This document shows, piece after piece, positions 41,644 to 52,950 of a stretch of DNA of 64,000 bases. Source of the stretch: Diplonema papillatum (lineage: Eukaryota > Euglenozoa > Diplonemea > Diplonemida > Diplonemidae); NCBI GenBank assembly GCA_030068145.1, contig JAPJBO010000061.1:1-64000 (forward strand), written 5' to 3'. The notes beneath the pieces are model-generated. The model searched no databases and had not been told where the DNA came from. It worked only from the letters and a program-made list of their open reading frames with translations. Within the stretch, counting starts at the first letter, position 1. Each line of letters opens with the position of its first letter. Position numbers and translations under genes: made by a program.

Positions 41644-44600
41644 TGGGCCTTTGAAGCGTGGATGATGCCTCTCGCGCTGCTCCCCTTGAGGTTCCTGGCT
41701 CATGCCAAAGCGCCGCCGCCCGGGTTAAGGGGTTGCGGCATCAGGCGTGGGCCAGGGCCAGGGAGACTGTTCGGAGGGGTCACCACCCACCGTTCGCGGG
41801 CTTCGTTACTTCACTGCCCCCGGCTCTCCCCGGCCTTCGTCATCCCGGGGAAGGGTTCCACGGCCATCCCCCCCCGCGTGGGGAATGGACTGGTGCTGTG
41901 CCGCGGGTCCTTCCGTGCGTCCTCGCGACGTCGCCGCTGTCGATATCGCTGCCGCTGTTGCTGCCGCTGCAGCCGCTGTCGGGCGGTTGGTTGACGATCC
42001 CGGTCTGCACCCCGCCCGTTGCGCGTCGGCTTTCTTCTTCTCGGCGTTCGCTAGGACGTCCCAAAGGTGGCGGCTGCCGCCGCCGCGTGCGCGACGGTGC
42101 GTCGCCCGGTCGTGTCTTGCCCGTGCCTTCCACTTCTCGCCGCTGTGTTGCCACCCCCGTGGGTAATGGGCCTGGGGTCGGAAGCTGCCGGTCAGGACAC
42201 CCGCCTTCTCCCAGTGGCCGCCCTGGTCGCCCCGTCCTTTGTTCGCCATCTTTTTGGGCACGTGCCGTACGGCGGCGACTTCGAACGCCCGCATCACCGC
42301 TTCGAAGGCCTCCCGGTTGTTGATCTGCGGCCGTTTGTTGAGGCCCTGGAGGATGGGTCCCCCGAGGCTGGTGAGGTGGTTGACGCGCATCTCGAGGGCC
42401 GGGTGGACGGCTTTCACGCGCGCAATCTTGCCCAACCTGCTCAGCGCGGTCCTCATCGCCCACCCTTTCGCGGTCGCCGAGTCGCTGTAGGCCTGTGCCG
42501 CCTGTCGCTGTGCGGTGTCCATGGCGCGGTTCGACAGTTCGTCCGCATCCTTGTTGAGCTCGCGAGGAATGTGCACCGGCTCGATCGTCGTCCGTCGGTC
42601 GTGCAGCTTCGCCAACAGGTTCTGCGCCTGGTCGTAGTATCGCCGGAGTGTTTCGTTGCACCTCTTCGTGCCCTTTATCTGACCAATGACCAGTTCGCTG
42701 TCGCCCTTGACGACGATGGTGCGGGGTGTCGGCGGCACGGGGTCCCGCAGCAACCTCGCCAACACGCTGACGAACCCGACGTATTCCGCCACGTTGTTCG
42801 TCGCTCTCCCGGCAATGGGCTTCTCAACTTCCCACTGCTTGACGCCTTTGTCGTAGAAGACCGCCCCGGCTCCCGCGACCGCGCCGTTGGTCCCGTTCCC
42901 CCGACTGCCGCCGTCGAAGAACGCCGCCGTCTCCTCTCCCGGCAGCGTGTCCGCCACGGTCCAGCGCTCCTTCGGCTGCCGCTGCGCGATGTTCTCCTGC
43001 CTCCGCTGTGTGCCGGCCGGCGTGAGGGTCAGGCCGCTGTGCAGCTCAAAATCGACAGCGAGCTCGAAATACGAGATGGAGGCCTCCTTGCCGGTTTCGG
43101 ACCACCGCTTCGTCGAGCACCATTCTGCCAGCGCCAGGAGCATCTCGTGGGTGTCCTTCCATGCGTTGCGGTCCGGCCGCGCACCGTCGACGTTGATGGT
43201 CTGGCTGGCCGTCGGCCGTTGCGGCTCCCACCCCCACGGATATGTCGACACCTTGAGCTCCTTGCGCCGGCAGTCCTGCTCGAGGATGCCGTCGGCCCGC
43301 TGCCTCCCGAGCAGGATCTCGACGCACATCAGCTGCATCCCGGCCGCCAGCTCCCTGCATTCGTCGAAGTCGAGTCCCATCGCGTCCTTGGGCATGACGC
43401 CGCATAGAGCCATGCACGGCTTCATCTCGGGCCGCCGAGCGAGCACATTCGGATACGCGCCGCGCACGTCGCTCCACTTGACGCAGTCCCACCACATGTG
43501 TTGTTCGTCCTCCGGGACACCCGCGTCGCAGAATCTGCAGGTTGCTTGCTCCCATCGCTTGCCGGTGTGTACCGCGTTGGCAATGACAGCTCTGACCAGG
43601 CCCTGCTGGTAGCCGGTGATGGCGCCCTTCTCCAGCAGGTCTCGCGTGGCACCCCCGTCGATGCCGTCCTCGATGCCGAGGAGGGATGCCCTCGTCTTGA
43701 CCACGTCCTTGTAGCGCATCGTCCGCCCGGCCTCCCGCAGCTCGTGCTGGAAGTTGTGCCGAGCGGTCTGCGCCCGCTGCCTCTCCTCTTTCGTCAGCGG
43801 CTCGACGTTCTGCACCACCGTCCATTCGCGCCGCCGGCCCGTTCCTTCCTGCAGGGTGTCGAACCTGGGCCACGTCCATCCGATGTCTGCGATCGCTCGC
43901 TCGAGCAGGAACACTGGCCCCTCCTTGCTTCGCCCCGGTGCCTCTGGAGCGCCGGGGGGGCGGTCCCGCCTTGCTTGTCGAGCTGCTCGGATGGCAACAA
44001 CCAGCGGCGCCAAGTGCGACTGCTTCACCATCTGCTGCGAAAACGTGTTTACCCGCCGATGAATCGCGGCGACACGCGGGTCCAATCTGTGCCCCCGACA
44101 CAGCGTGTTCAGCACGACGGCATCGCACCTCCTGTTGCCGCCGGTCCACAGCCCCGCCAGGGTAGCAACTCGCAGGCCTTCCATGTACGTCCCCGCCGGT
44201 TGCCACACCGAGACGCCGTACAACGCCTTCGCTGTGGCCGACGCAGCCACGTAACCTTCCTTCTGGTCCATCGGGATCGGCAGGCTTCTCGCCCTTCTCG
44301 CGATGTTCTTCGCGGCCTCGAACCGGGTTTGAATCCGCCTGCTGGGGGGCGGCGCACCCTTCCCGACCGTAAACATCGCCCCCAGAACGTCGAAGCTTGT
44401 CTTCCGCAGTACCTTGTTGCCCTGCACTGTGAGCGTTCCCGGAGCGTCCGCGTTCGTGGCGTAAAAGAACGACTTCCCAGCGTTGACGCCCCCATCGGTC
44501 GCGTTGGCGAAGTCCGTCGTGACTTCAGCCACGGCCTTGAGCCCCCTGAGGGACTCCGACATCGCATGAATGTCGTCCAGGTACGCCATCGCCTGGGCCG

Positions 44601-47600
44601 GTGTTGTCAACGCCCCCACGGCCCGCACCCAGACCGCGATGAGCGCGTTTAGGAACAGCACGCTGAGGGGGCACCCTTGTAAGATGCCATTCGTCGCAAC
44701 GAAAGGCTCCCCGACTGCCCGCGCCGTCTTGAAGTGGCGCTGCATGCTTCCGTACACCGCCTTCATCGCCCTCAGTACCCCCGGGTCCAGCCCCATCACC
44801 TCCATCAAACGGAACATGATCTCGTGCGGCAGCCGGTCGAAGCACTTCATGAAGTCGACCGAAAGACCAAACAAGGGTTTGCCACATTCTGCGGCGTGCT
44901 CGATGCGGAGACCGATGGCGTACATGACGTCGTCGGCCCCACGCTTCGGGATGGCTCCCCGCATACCCTCGGGGACCCACGCCAGCATCCACTCCATCAG
45001 CATCCGGAGCCGCGTCGCCGCCCACAGCCTGTAGACCGCGCTCGTGACGGAGATGGGCCGTAGGTCCATTGGTCCGGAGCCGCCCTCGCCCTTTGGGATG
45101 AGCGAGACCAGGGCCCTCATGAGCGACTCCGGCCACTTGCCCGTCTTCTCGACCACTGCAAAAAGTTCCGCGAACCGCCGCAACGCCTCGTCGGGGAGAG
45201 CCGCCAGTTCGCGTACCCGCCAGCCCTCCGCGCCCGGCGCGGTGTTCTTCTTCATCGTTCCAAGCGTCTTCCGCAGGTCGGCCGCCGTTATCGCGTTCAG
45301 CTCCACCGCGTTCGCCCGCGGGATGTGAGCCCGAAAGTCCTTTTCAAACGCCTCCCACTTGGGCGCCGGTGTCTCCTTCCTGCCGTGCCGCTCGTACACT
45401 CCGCCCCAGGCGGATGGCCCTCTCAGGAGCTCGTCCATCTCCTTCGCGTCCCAGGTCACGGAACCGTCTGCTCTCGCGAGGTACTCCACCTGTCTCCGGT
45501 CCGCCTGCTTTACCCACGCGAAGATTCTCCCGGGTGCAACCTTGGCGGCCAGCTGCATGCTCCGGCGCCACTCGTTTATCCGCGTCTCTTTCACGTCGTG
45601 CGCCAACTTCTTCTGCGACCCCCGCAGATCTGCGAGCATCTTCATCATCGTCTCGCCGACTGGCGGGCTCGGTCGACCCCAGACCTCTGCCCAGGCGTCG
45701 TCAGCCATCAGCTTCTTCCCGCCCGCCCTCGCCTTGTCCCATCGCTGCTTCCGAACCAGCTGCGCCTTTAAACCCGTCACGTCCGCAGAGTCGCGCTCAA
45801 TCGCCTCGATCTGCCGGATCAGCTTCGACGTCGCTTGCTGGTGCGCGTTCACCGCTCCCCCGTCGAGCGGGTTCGCCGGTGCCGTCACCCGCCTGAGCCG
45901 CGGCTTCGTGGTCAGCGCCCTCCCCACGAACTTCCCGGACGGACCCGGTAGCTCTGGCGCCGCCTCCAACAGGTACGCTTCCGCTGGTTGCGCGGACAGT
46001 TGCCACATCGCTTCGACGTCTTCCCTCGCTGCTGCTTCCATGTGGCGTGCTCGGGTGGGCTCCATCATCTTCGCGCACAGGACGCCTCGCTCTTCAACCG
46101 AAAGCATCGATGAGCCAGCGGGGATGGGGGCCGGTCGCACTACCGTTCCCGTGGTCGCCTGGAGGCGTTGCAGATTGAGGTCCACCACCACGGCGCTGTG
46201 TGTGGGCACGCCCGGTACCCGTGTCACCGTCACCTGTCGCACGGCGCCTACTGCTGCTGCGTTGGCGAACACCATGTCGATGCGCGTTCCTCCGTCCGCC
46301 TGCGAGCAGGTGCTCTCGGGTTGTCGCCCCCGGCGTTGCGCGTCGAGCAGGGCTGCATCCGTCCAATGCCCCACAGACACTGCCTTCCGCAGTGCCGGCG
46401 AGTCTTCGACCGCGGTGTTCCAGTCGCCCATCACCAGTACCGGAACGTCTCCCAATCCCGCGGCCACTTCGAAAACAGCCTCCAGAAGTTCTTCCCTCCG
46501 TGCCCTTCCTCTCGCATGCGCATACACCGTCATCAGGTGTAGCATTCGTTTGCCGTCGCCGTATGGCACTGCCAGGTGTTGCCATCGTCCCGTCTCCCAC
46601 AGTCGTCGTTCCGCCGCATGTCCCATGGGCGGCTGCCATACCTTTGTGCTGCGGTCGCGGACATGAAACGCCACGCCGCCCGGGGGAGCTTGCAGCCCTC
46701 CGTTCCCCATCCGTTTGAGCGGTAGCGGCTTGCCAACGTAGAGCCTGGCTCCGAGCTCTTGCCGGACGAGCGCCGCACTCGCCTTTGCCGACGCCTCGTC
46801 CAGCCGGACCTCCTGCAAAGCGACCAAGTCCGCGTCCAGTCCATGCACATCGAGGTAGTGCCGCCTGTAGGACGTGACGTTGAACGTCGCGACCGTGAGG
46901 TTGGACCTCAGATCCGCAAGTTTGTCGCAGGGTCGCCTTGATCCGGGCGCGCGGGGGCGCGTGTCCTGTTGCCGGGTCTGCGCAGCGACGGGCACGCCGG
47001 TTGGTGGGCGGTGGGTCGGTGCGGCCGTGCCAGCAACCGGGCCGGCATTGACCAAAGCGAGCCGCGCCAAGGGTACCGAGTCGCCTGTCGTCGCCTCCAG
47101 CAAGCGCTGGCTCGGCAGCGGCAAGAGCATGGCGTCGTAATGCTCTGGCCGGTATGTCAAGATGATGGTCGCGGTCGGCGCCGGTTGCCTGCATCCGCGC
47201 AGGGTCTCCCGACTCGTCGCGTTCAGCACCCAGATGTCGCAACGCAGCACCCGCGATGCTGCCCGCAGCGTCAGCTCGTCGCCGTACGTCGCATTTCTTC
47301 GCATGGCCTCCAGGTACGCCTGCCACCTGGCCAACTCTTCCGCCACCGTGAGCTCTCGGTCGTTCGGCCCCGGCTCTACCACCATGTACGGACGGTAGTC
47401 AGCCGGGCGCGCCTCCATCTCGTCAACCACCATCCGTCGAAGTCGCACAGCATCCACTGTCCCGTGCCGCTGCGCGATGGCCGAAAACTGGCAGTTCCCG
47501 TCTCCCGGCACCGGACATGCGCGGCCAAGCATCTTGCGCGTCGCAGCTTGAACCCACCGCTCGTTGGCGAGGATGGTCACCGGTGCCCCCCCAACGAGCT

Positions 47601-47718
47601 TCCTTCCCGTCGTGTCGTAGCCGGCATGTCCCCCGCCGCCGGCGGAGCGCCTTCCCGACCCGCAGCAGCCGTGTTTCTGCCCCGCCCCGCCAGGGGGGCT
47701 CCGCCTTCACTTCCGCGC
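41644..47718 (-). mobile_element. Full-length LINE with 19-bp target-site duplication
   Basis: Flanked by identical AATTTGTTGCATTAGTGTG (41625-41643 and 47719-47737). The 6075-bp element has a 138-bp 5' leader, one intact ORF and a 162-bp 3' region. On the sense strand the 3' end reads GGCCCA followed by CACAC shared with the target duplication. An intact ORF plus perfect duplication indicate recent insertion. Two short tails of the same family occur in a syntaxin intron at the related target TTCCATTAGTGTG, and a longer fragment of a related LINE is at 59352-60106. Confidence 0.95.
41806..47580 (-). CDS. LINE polyprotein: OTU protease - APE endonuclease - RT - CCHC - RNase H
   Basis: An intact 1924-residue protein. 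OTU cysteine protease at about 16-155: VPGDGNCQFSAI (D27, C30) and YRPEHYDAML (H148). Endonuclease/exonuclease/phosphatase (APE) at 225-470: ATFN, LQEVRL (E257), VMGDWNTA (D386, N388), RIDMVFAN (D435) and THSAV (H461). RT at about 820-1070: DLRPISVTSAVYRLWA, LSVDFMKCFDRLPHE, NGILQGCPLS and AYLDDIHAM (DD 1002-1003). A CCHC finger (C1348, C1351, H1361, C1366) and RNase H at 1550-1690 (FFDGGSRGNG, NNVAEY, KGDSEL, DADELSN) follow. No restriction-like endonuclease motif is visible after the RT, unlike Dualen/RandI, the known OTU-bearing LINE group. All catalytic residues appear present. The ATG at 47580 fits the OTU start. Confidence 0.95.
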   Translation of the reverse strand: MTILANERWVQAATRKMLGRACPVPGDGNCQFSAIAQRHGTVDAVRLRRMVVDEMEARPADYRPYMVVEPGPNDRELTVAEELARWQAYLEAMRRNATYGDELTLRAASRVLRCDIWVLNATSRETLRGCRQPAPTATIILTYRPEHYDAMLLPLPSQRLLEATTGDSVPLARLALVNAGPVAGTAAPTHRPPTGVPVAAQTRQQDTRPRAPGSRRPCDKLADLRSNLTVATFNVTSYRRHYLDVHGLDADLVALQEVRLDEASAKASAALVRQELGARLYVGKPLPLKRMGNGGLQAPPGGVAFHVRDRSTKVWQPPMGHAAERRLWETGRWQHLAVPYGDGKRMLHLMTVYAHARGRARREELLEAVFEVAAGLGDVPVLVMGDWNTAVEDSPALRKAVSVGHWTDAALLDAQRRGRQPESTCSQADGGTRIDMVFANAAAVGAVRQVTVTRVPGVPTHSAVVVDLNLQRLQATTGTVVRPAPIPAGSSMLSVEERGVLCAKMMEPTRARHMEAAAREDVEAMWQLSAQPAEAYLLEAAPELPGPSGKFVGRALTTKPRLRRVTAPANPLDGGAVNAHQQATSKLIRQIEAIERDSADVTGLKAQLVRKQRWDKARAGGKKLMADDAWAEVWGRPSPPVGETMMKMLADLRGSQKKLAHDVKETRINEWRRSMQLAAKVAPGRIFAWVKQADRRQVEYLARADGSVTWDAKEMDELLRGPSAWGGVYERHGRKETPAPKWEAFEKDFRAHIPRANAVELNAITAADLRKTLGTMKKNTAPGAEGWRVRELAALPDEALRRFAELFAVVEKTGKWPESLMRALVSLIPKGEGGSGPMDLRPISVTSAVYRLWAATRLRMLMEWMLAWVPEGMRGAIPKRGADDVMYAIGLRIEHAAECGKPLFGLSVDFMKCFDRLPHEIMFRLMEVMGLDPGVLRAMKAVYGSMQRHFKTARAVGEPFVATNGILQGCPLSVLFLNALIAVWVRAVGALTTPAQAMAYLDDIHAMSESLRGLKAVAEVTTDFANATDGGVNAGKSFFYATNADAPGTLTVQGNKVLRKTSFDVLGAMFTVGKGAPPPSRRIQTRFEAAKNIARRARSLPIPMDQKEGYVAASATAKALYGVSVWQPAGTYMEGLRVATLAGLWTGGNRRCDAVVLNTLCRGHRLDPRVAAIHRRVNTFSQQMVKQSHLAPLVVAIRAARQARRDRPPGAPEAPGRSKEGPVFLLERAIADIGWTWPRFDTLQEGTGRRREWTVVQNVEPLTKEERQRAQTARHNFQHELREAGRTMRYKDVVKTRASLLGIEDGIDGGATRDLLEKGAITGYQQGLVRAVIANAVHTGKRWEQATCRFCDAGVPEDEQHMWWDCVKWSDVRGAYPNVLARRPEMKPCMALCGVMPKDAMGLDFDECRELAAGMQLMCVEILLGRQRADGILEQDCRRKELKVSTYPWGWEPQRPTASQTINVDGARPDRNAWKDTHEMLLALAEWCSTKRWSETGKEASISYFELAVDFELHSGLTLTPAGTQRRQENIAQRQPKERWTVADTLPGEETAAFFDGGSRGNGTNGAVAGAGAVFYDKGVKQWEVEKPIAGRATNNVAEYVGFVSVLARLLRDPVPPTPRTIVVKGDSELVIGQIKGTKRCNETLRRYYDQAQNLLAKLHDRRTTIEPVHIPRELNKDADELSNRAMDTAQRQAAQAYSDSATAKGWAMRTALSRLGKIARVKAVHPALEMRVNHLTSLGGPILQGLNKRPQINNREAFEAVMRAFEVAAVRHVPKKMANKGRGDQGGHWEKAGVLTGSFRPQAHYPRGWQHSGEKWKARARHDRATHRRARGGGSRHLWDVLANAEKKKADAQRAGCRPGSSTNRPTAAAAAATAAAISTAATSRGRTEGPAAQHQSIPHAGGDGRGTLPRDDEGRGEPGAVK

Positions 47719-47737
47719 AATTTGTTGCATTAGTGTG

Positions 47738-49310
47738 ATTGTCAGGCCTTCGACTACCCTGAGCAACGCACTATATGACACCAAGTACATTCCTTCGTGG
47801 AGTGTAGTCTTGGGCCCCCCACGTTCTACAAGCTTTGTCCGTGCGCACTCGCGGAGCTCACCTGCTTTGGTAAGTTGCATGTAGTGCGCTGCCAACTCCT
47901 GATGTCTACCGTTTATTGTGGTTTAGAGGTTCGGTGTTTTAGGGTCTCCGGTTGACCATTGAGGCTGTGAGGCGGGTAGTATGAAGGATGCAGGTATGAT
48001 TATACACTTTAACTACGGCTAGCCAAGTTTGTAAGTGTTGCGTTTGTAGTACCAACAATTCATTGTTAGCACGAAAGAAACGAGAAAAGGGGGAGCAAGA
48101 GAGGAGCAAAACACAGACACGGCGCAGAAGAATGGCCGATTTCCCGGGGGGAAATGCTTCTTGGGTTTGAAGAGCGCGTGGTGCTTGCACCACTGAGACC
48201 AGGGGGCGTGAAGGTCAGGGAAGCAAGCAAAAGGAGGCTGGTACACTCCCGCCCCCACACTCCGTGTACACAGTGGAAGCGACAGTAACTTCTTTTCGAC
48301 TGGTCTTTTCGGTCCTTCAAACCGCGGGCACACAAGTAGAGGCGGACCATCATCAGCGCGAAACCAGGGACGAGGCTAGCCACATGCGGCCGCGGGTGTG
48401 AGTATCGCAACTACAGCCAGAATCTGCACTCACCCGCGCTCCAATGAGACTCACGCCGACGGCTTCGCGGCGTGCCACGCACGCCTGGTTTTGAGAACGA
48501 GTACGCGGGGAACTATGAATGGATCGCTTGACAATGTGTACCCCGTATGGGACCGGAACATTCGGCAGGGTGAGTTGTTGCACACTCATTATCGGATGCC
48601 GACTTCCACGGCCACCGTCCTGCTGTCAAGATGCACCGACTTTTGTGGGGTCTGATGATCGATTCACTCGGACACATTACGTCAGCTCTCGGTGCATCCC
48701 GCGTCTCCGGTCCTGCTTACCCACGGTTACACACGGTCAAGTGGCTACCGAGTTCCCAACTGAAGCATCGTGGCGCACCTGCGGGTTTGCACTGGGCGTA
48801 AGCCGAGTGACAGACTACCACATGGAAACGTCCTTACTACACAAGCGACCTCCGCAACTCGCAAGGCGAGGTGGCGTCTCTCCTTTGCGTAACTTCCTTT
48901 TCGTAAAGCAGCCTTTCTAGCTGAGACACTCTCCCCGCATGGGCACCCACAATGAATAGGCCCGCACCCCCCTGTGCCTTCCAGGTGTTCCAAGAGGACT
49001 CGCATCAGTCACGATCGTGGCCATTACTCCCTCCCCCGAGACTACAGTAACTCCGGGCTGCATTGAACCACCCAGGCCCCGAGGTGAACCGAAGAACACT
49101 TGCTGCGAGGTGTCACTAACATGTGGTGACGTGATATGAAAAGAATAATACAGGTAGAAAGCATGCGGTCACATGCCATGTCTTATTAGCAGCATAGCGT
49201 GTGAAAACACTTGTTATTTCGGGTCGTGTGGGGTAGGGGCTGTTTGATTGAGCGAAGCCCTGTAGAAAACTGGTGCGGGCACCGGCCGACCCCTGGTAGA
49301 TGGTCACGAT
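47738..49310. other. No gene recognised; dispersed repeats
   Basis: 47770-47860 (a GACACCAAGTACATTCCTTC block) recurs at 49478-49530 and partly at 41610. 48144-48200 and 48290-48420 match repeats listed elsewhere. Short frames show no recognisable domain. Confidence 0.5.
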
Positions 49311-49530
49311 CTTTTTAGAGTTGAAGTTCGCTTGAAATTCCGGGGTTTTAGGGTCTCCGTGGGACCGTTCATGAATGGGTTCTCTTAGAGCAAGAAAGGG
49401 CTATATGGTTACGGGTTGTATATTTAGTGCACGCTTTCGCTATGGGTTCTCCATGTCCGGGACTGTTTGTGACCGACACCAAGTACATTCCTTCGTGAAG
49501 TGTAGTCTTCGGCCCCCCACGTTCTACAAG
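49311..49530. repeat. Composite of two dispersed repeats
   Basis: A good copy of the TTCGCTTGAAATTCCGGGG family (49311-49430) continues into the GACACCAAGTACATTCC block (49478-49530). The same order occurs at 41498-41625, so the two blocks probably belong to one element of at least 220 bp; the LINE inserted into one copy of it. Confidence 0.65.
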
Positions 49531-49932
49531 TTGAGCATTGAGTTCTTTAAGGTGCAAGTGCCATCAAGGCAGGCAAGTTGAGCAGGTAATCTCAGGGCCG
49601 CCCACGTGATAAGCCGTTAAGCATTGAGTTCTTTTAAGTACATGAACCACATGGATTAGCATGCACCGTTAAGCAGCGGCTGCCGGCTTATCCCGTGACA
49701 CCTTTTGTAGTACGTTATAGAAAGAGTAGCGTTGGCACTCTTACAGGTTCGTTCCCTCTTAGATCGCCGGGAACGGGCACTCCAGTGAAACTGGGTATGT
49801 TACCGTTTCAGGTTTGGATTTTGGGAGCATTGCCTCATATGAATTCTGAGACCTGGGTATTTCGGCACACCAGCTGCAAAATTGAAGATTTTGCAACGGA
49901 GCCATCAAAGAGAAGCTCGAAAATACTCGACA

Positions 49933-50215
49933 CGTAGCTGCTTCGACTCCGAATGGAAGGGAGGAAATATAGAGGTAGAGGGGCAAATACATTACAAACA
50001 CAATCTGATTTGTTCTTCGCTTACACCACCGTGTGTTTCTCACCCAGGACTTTGACCTGTTGTGTTGGTGTGATTTGTCGACTAGGGGTAGACCCGCATG
50101 ACCTCACGTCCGCTCAACACGTGGTTCGGTAGTTACAGCAGTTGGGATCCCTTCTGTTCTTTGTCGGGCAGCATCGTCGAGCATTTCCTTTCAAGCTGGC
50201 GCTTATGTAAAAACA
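49933..50215 (+). repeat. A-tailed dispersed element, long copy
   Basis: About 283 bp from CACGTAGCTGCTTCGACTCC to GCTGGCGCTTATGTAAAAA, matching 61958-62245 in inverse orientation almost fully and 11145-11300 over its two ends. Confidence 0.75.
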
Positions 50216-50702
50216 GGAAGCAGTCTATAAAGACGGCTATTCGCGAACGTGCCGATCGATATCCCGCTTGTTTAGTTCCTGGTTCAGGTTGGGGATCCTG
50301 CTCGACCAAAAACACGCTCACCGCGTCTCTGTCAGCCTTCACAATACACGGTCTGCTGTCCGCGTTTTTATGTATTTTCTCGTAGAGTAGTGCTTGGGTT
50401 TCACGACACTTGCGGTGCTTCACGAGGTGCAGGTTTTTGATAGTACAGTAGTGTCAGATACGGTGCAGGGTTGAAATATGGCTAAAGATAAAGTGGTGTC
50501 ACCTGAGTGGGCAAAAACCCCCCGCAAGAACTGTTACTAACGTGGTACTTCCTTATTAGTACTAAGTGTTAGTACGAAAAGGTGCTGGCCAGCGCCGCCC
50601 ACGCCCAAGAGCATGTGGTTGGCAGCTGCTGATCGCCCGGTACTTCGTTTGCCAGCGCTGCGCCGCCACTCTGAAAACGGGCTTCCCTTCTGTTTATTCT
50701 TT

Positions 50703-50760
50703 CTTTTTCGTTTTGGCTTTTTTTTTTTTTTTTTTTTTTTTTTTTCCTCCTTTCTTTTTT
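50703..50760. repeat. T-run
   Basis: A run of about 28 T (50719-50746) inside a T-rich stretch. Confidence 0.9.
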
Positions 50761-50865
50761 GGAGTGAAAATACTCTCCAAATGAGGCAAGAAGAGGCGGG
50801 GCAAGGGTCGCGGAAGATCGAACGATAGCTTGGATAGGTTGAAAGGCGAATCGTACGCCGCGTGT

Positions 50866-52950
50866 CATACGTGCGACAAGTACATGGGCTTGATGTGATA
50901 AGCATGTAGCCATGACAGACAAGCAGGTACTTGTCGTATGACTGACACAGCGTCCACTTGTCGTATACTTGTCATATGATATGTATGTACTAGTCATATG
51001 ACTGACAAGCATGCACTTGTCATATGACAAGTACAGGGTACTTGTCATATGACTGACAAGCGTCTACTTGTCATAGGATACGTAGACCCTTGTCATATGA
51101 CTGACAAGCGTCCACTTGTCGTATGATAAGCGTCCACTTGTCATATGATATGAGTCGATGCCAAAAGGGGGGGGGGGGGGGTTGGGCGGAAAAATCCCCG
51201 CATAGTTCACCAGGGTCTGACGGGTACTGAGGCCCCATACCCTTCCTAAAACATCATTCTGCGTTCAAATACGCCCTCAGAAGCCTCCGGAGAGCCTTCT
51301 ATGATGTCGCAACTGCGATTTTGTGGGTTTTTAGGGGGTCCCCCCGTCTGCTGGCCGTAAACCGCCATAGAAGACACATATGCAACCTGATGCTGGGTCG
51401 CTCCTCGGAGCAAAATCTCGGCCTAAACACACGTTTTCGGCGTTCTCTATCATTCTCCAGGTGCATTCGACCCTCGGACTTCATAAATTATCTCGCTTAC
51501 AGGTATTCCGGGGTGTGCAAAGACAAGGCGAATGGACCCTACAGACCGTACCACGCCCTGCCTGTCTATACAGGCTTTGGGGTCGAATTGCGCCGCCTTG
51601 GCGCCATGTGCACCGTTTTGGTCTCGTTTGTGCTGCTTTGGGATCCACTAAGAACTCTAGTCTGATTTGCGGGACGCTTTGCTCGGTTTTGGTGCCCACT
51701 TCACCGTTCAAAGTGCATCCAGTGGTGAAGACTTTGCGCCGAAGCTGGAGAGGAAGCGACCCAGTAGGCGCCACTTCACCGTGAGCGGGTCTCGGAACAG
51801 GACTCAAACTGTGGCCCAGGTGATACTGCCGACCATGGCAGGTGTGTGCGCCACACAGTTTGTCTGACCAAGCTCACTGCACAGGAGCTTGCCACACATC
51901 CCTCGGGTCATGTGCCGCCTGTGCAAAGACATCCAGCGAGAAGCACTTTGCAGCCATGGGTGAGAAAGATGCCAGAAGGGAAGACATTGCCAGGAAAGCT
52001 CTGAAAGCCTGCCCTGAAAGCGGTGAAGCCTGCTTCAAAATCATGAAGTGAACGCGTCGTAGTCAACCGCTTGAGAACGGCTGATGATCGCCTGTTACTT
52101 AACGCTTGTCCTACTTCGTTCACCAAGCCTTGCAGAATCACCAGAATAGCATAACATGATGCAGGTAGAAGCCTGAACAGGCCTTAGAACAGTGAAAGTG
52201 GGCGCCAAAACCGAGGAAAGCGTCCCGCAAATCAGACCAGAGTTCTTAATGGACTCCAAAGCAGCACAAACGAAGCCCGAAACGGTGGATGTGGCGCCAA
52301 AGCCGGTGCAGGTTGACCCCAAAGCCTGTATAGACAGGCAGGGCGTAGTTCGGTCTGTCCCCAATGCAGGGGGCCATTCTCCTTATCTTTGCACGTCCCG
52401 GAACACCTGTGAGTGAAAGAAACCACGAAGCCCGAGGGTCGAATGCACCTGGAGAGTGCTAGAGAACGCCGAAAACGTGTGTTTGGGCTGGAATCTTGCA
52501 CAGAGAAGCGACCCAGCATCAGGTTGCGTATGTGTCTTCTATGGCGGTTTACGGCCAGCAGGCGGGGGGACCCCCTAAAAACCCACAAAATCGCAGTTGC
52601 GACATCATAGAAGGCTCTCCGGAGGCTTCTGAGGGCGTATTTGAACGCAGAATGATGTTTTAGGAAGGGTATGGGGCCTCAGTACCCGTCAGACCCTGGT
52701 GAACTATGCGGGGATTTTTCCGCCCAAACCCCCCCCCCCCCTTTTGGCATCGTACCATATGTATGTACTTGTCCTATGACTGACAAGCATGCACTTGCCA
52801 TATGACTGACAAGCATGCACTTGTCATATGACAAGTACAGCGTACTTGTCATATGACTGACAAGCGTTTACTTGTCATATGATATGTTTGTACTTGCCAT
52901 ATGACTGACAAGCATGCACTTGTCATATGACAAGTACAGCGTACTTGTCA
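50866..52950. mobile_element. Large foldback element with CATATG-rich ends
   Basis: Two long inverted arms (about 50866-51705 and 52190-52950) pair over most of their length; for example GATGTCGCAACTGCGATTTT at 51303 and its complement near 52586. The outer 250-300 bp of each arm is a tandem array of ACTTGTCATATGAC motifs, which are self-complementary as ACTTGTCATATGACAAGT. Then comes a G-run (51170-51184) or C-run (52728-52742), then an arm body. The loop (51706-52189) contains a copy of the 22505-22690 repeat. No transposase is recognisable; the mirrored arm frames are probably not coding. Confidence 0.85.

Noticed and set aside
42067-43407. 446-codon and other long plus-strand frames opposite the LINE
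   Set aside because: Antisense of a GC-rich retroelement ORF without domains of their own.
48519-48600. Protein-kinase glycine loop (YGTGTFGRV)
   Set aside because: Isolated motif in a short frame with no catalytic loop or DFG downstream.
52075-52100. CTGATGA at 52081 and at 35382 as ribozyme cores
   Set aside because: No GAAA and no stem III partner at suitable distance.
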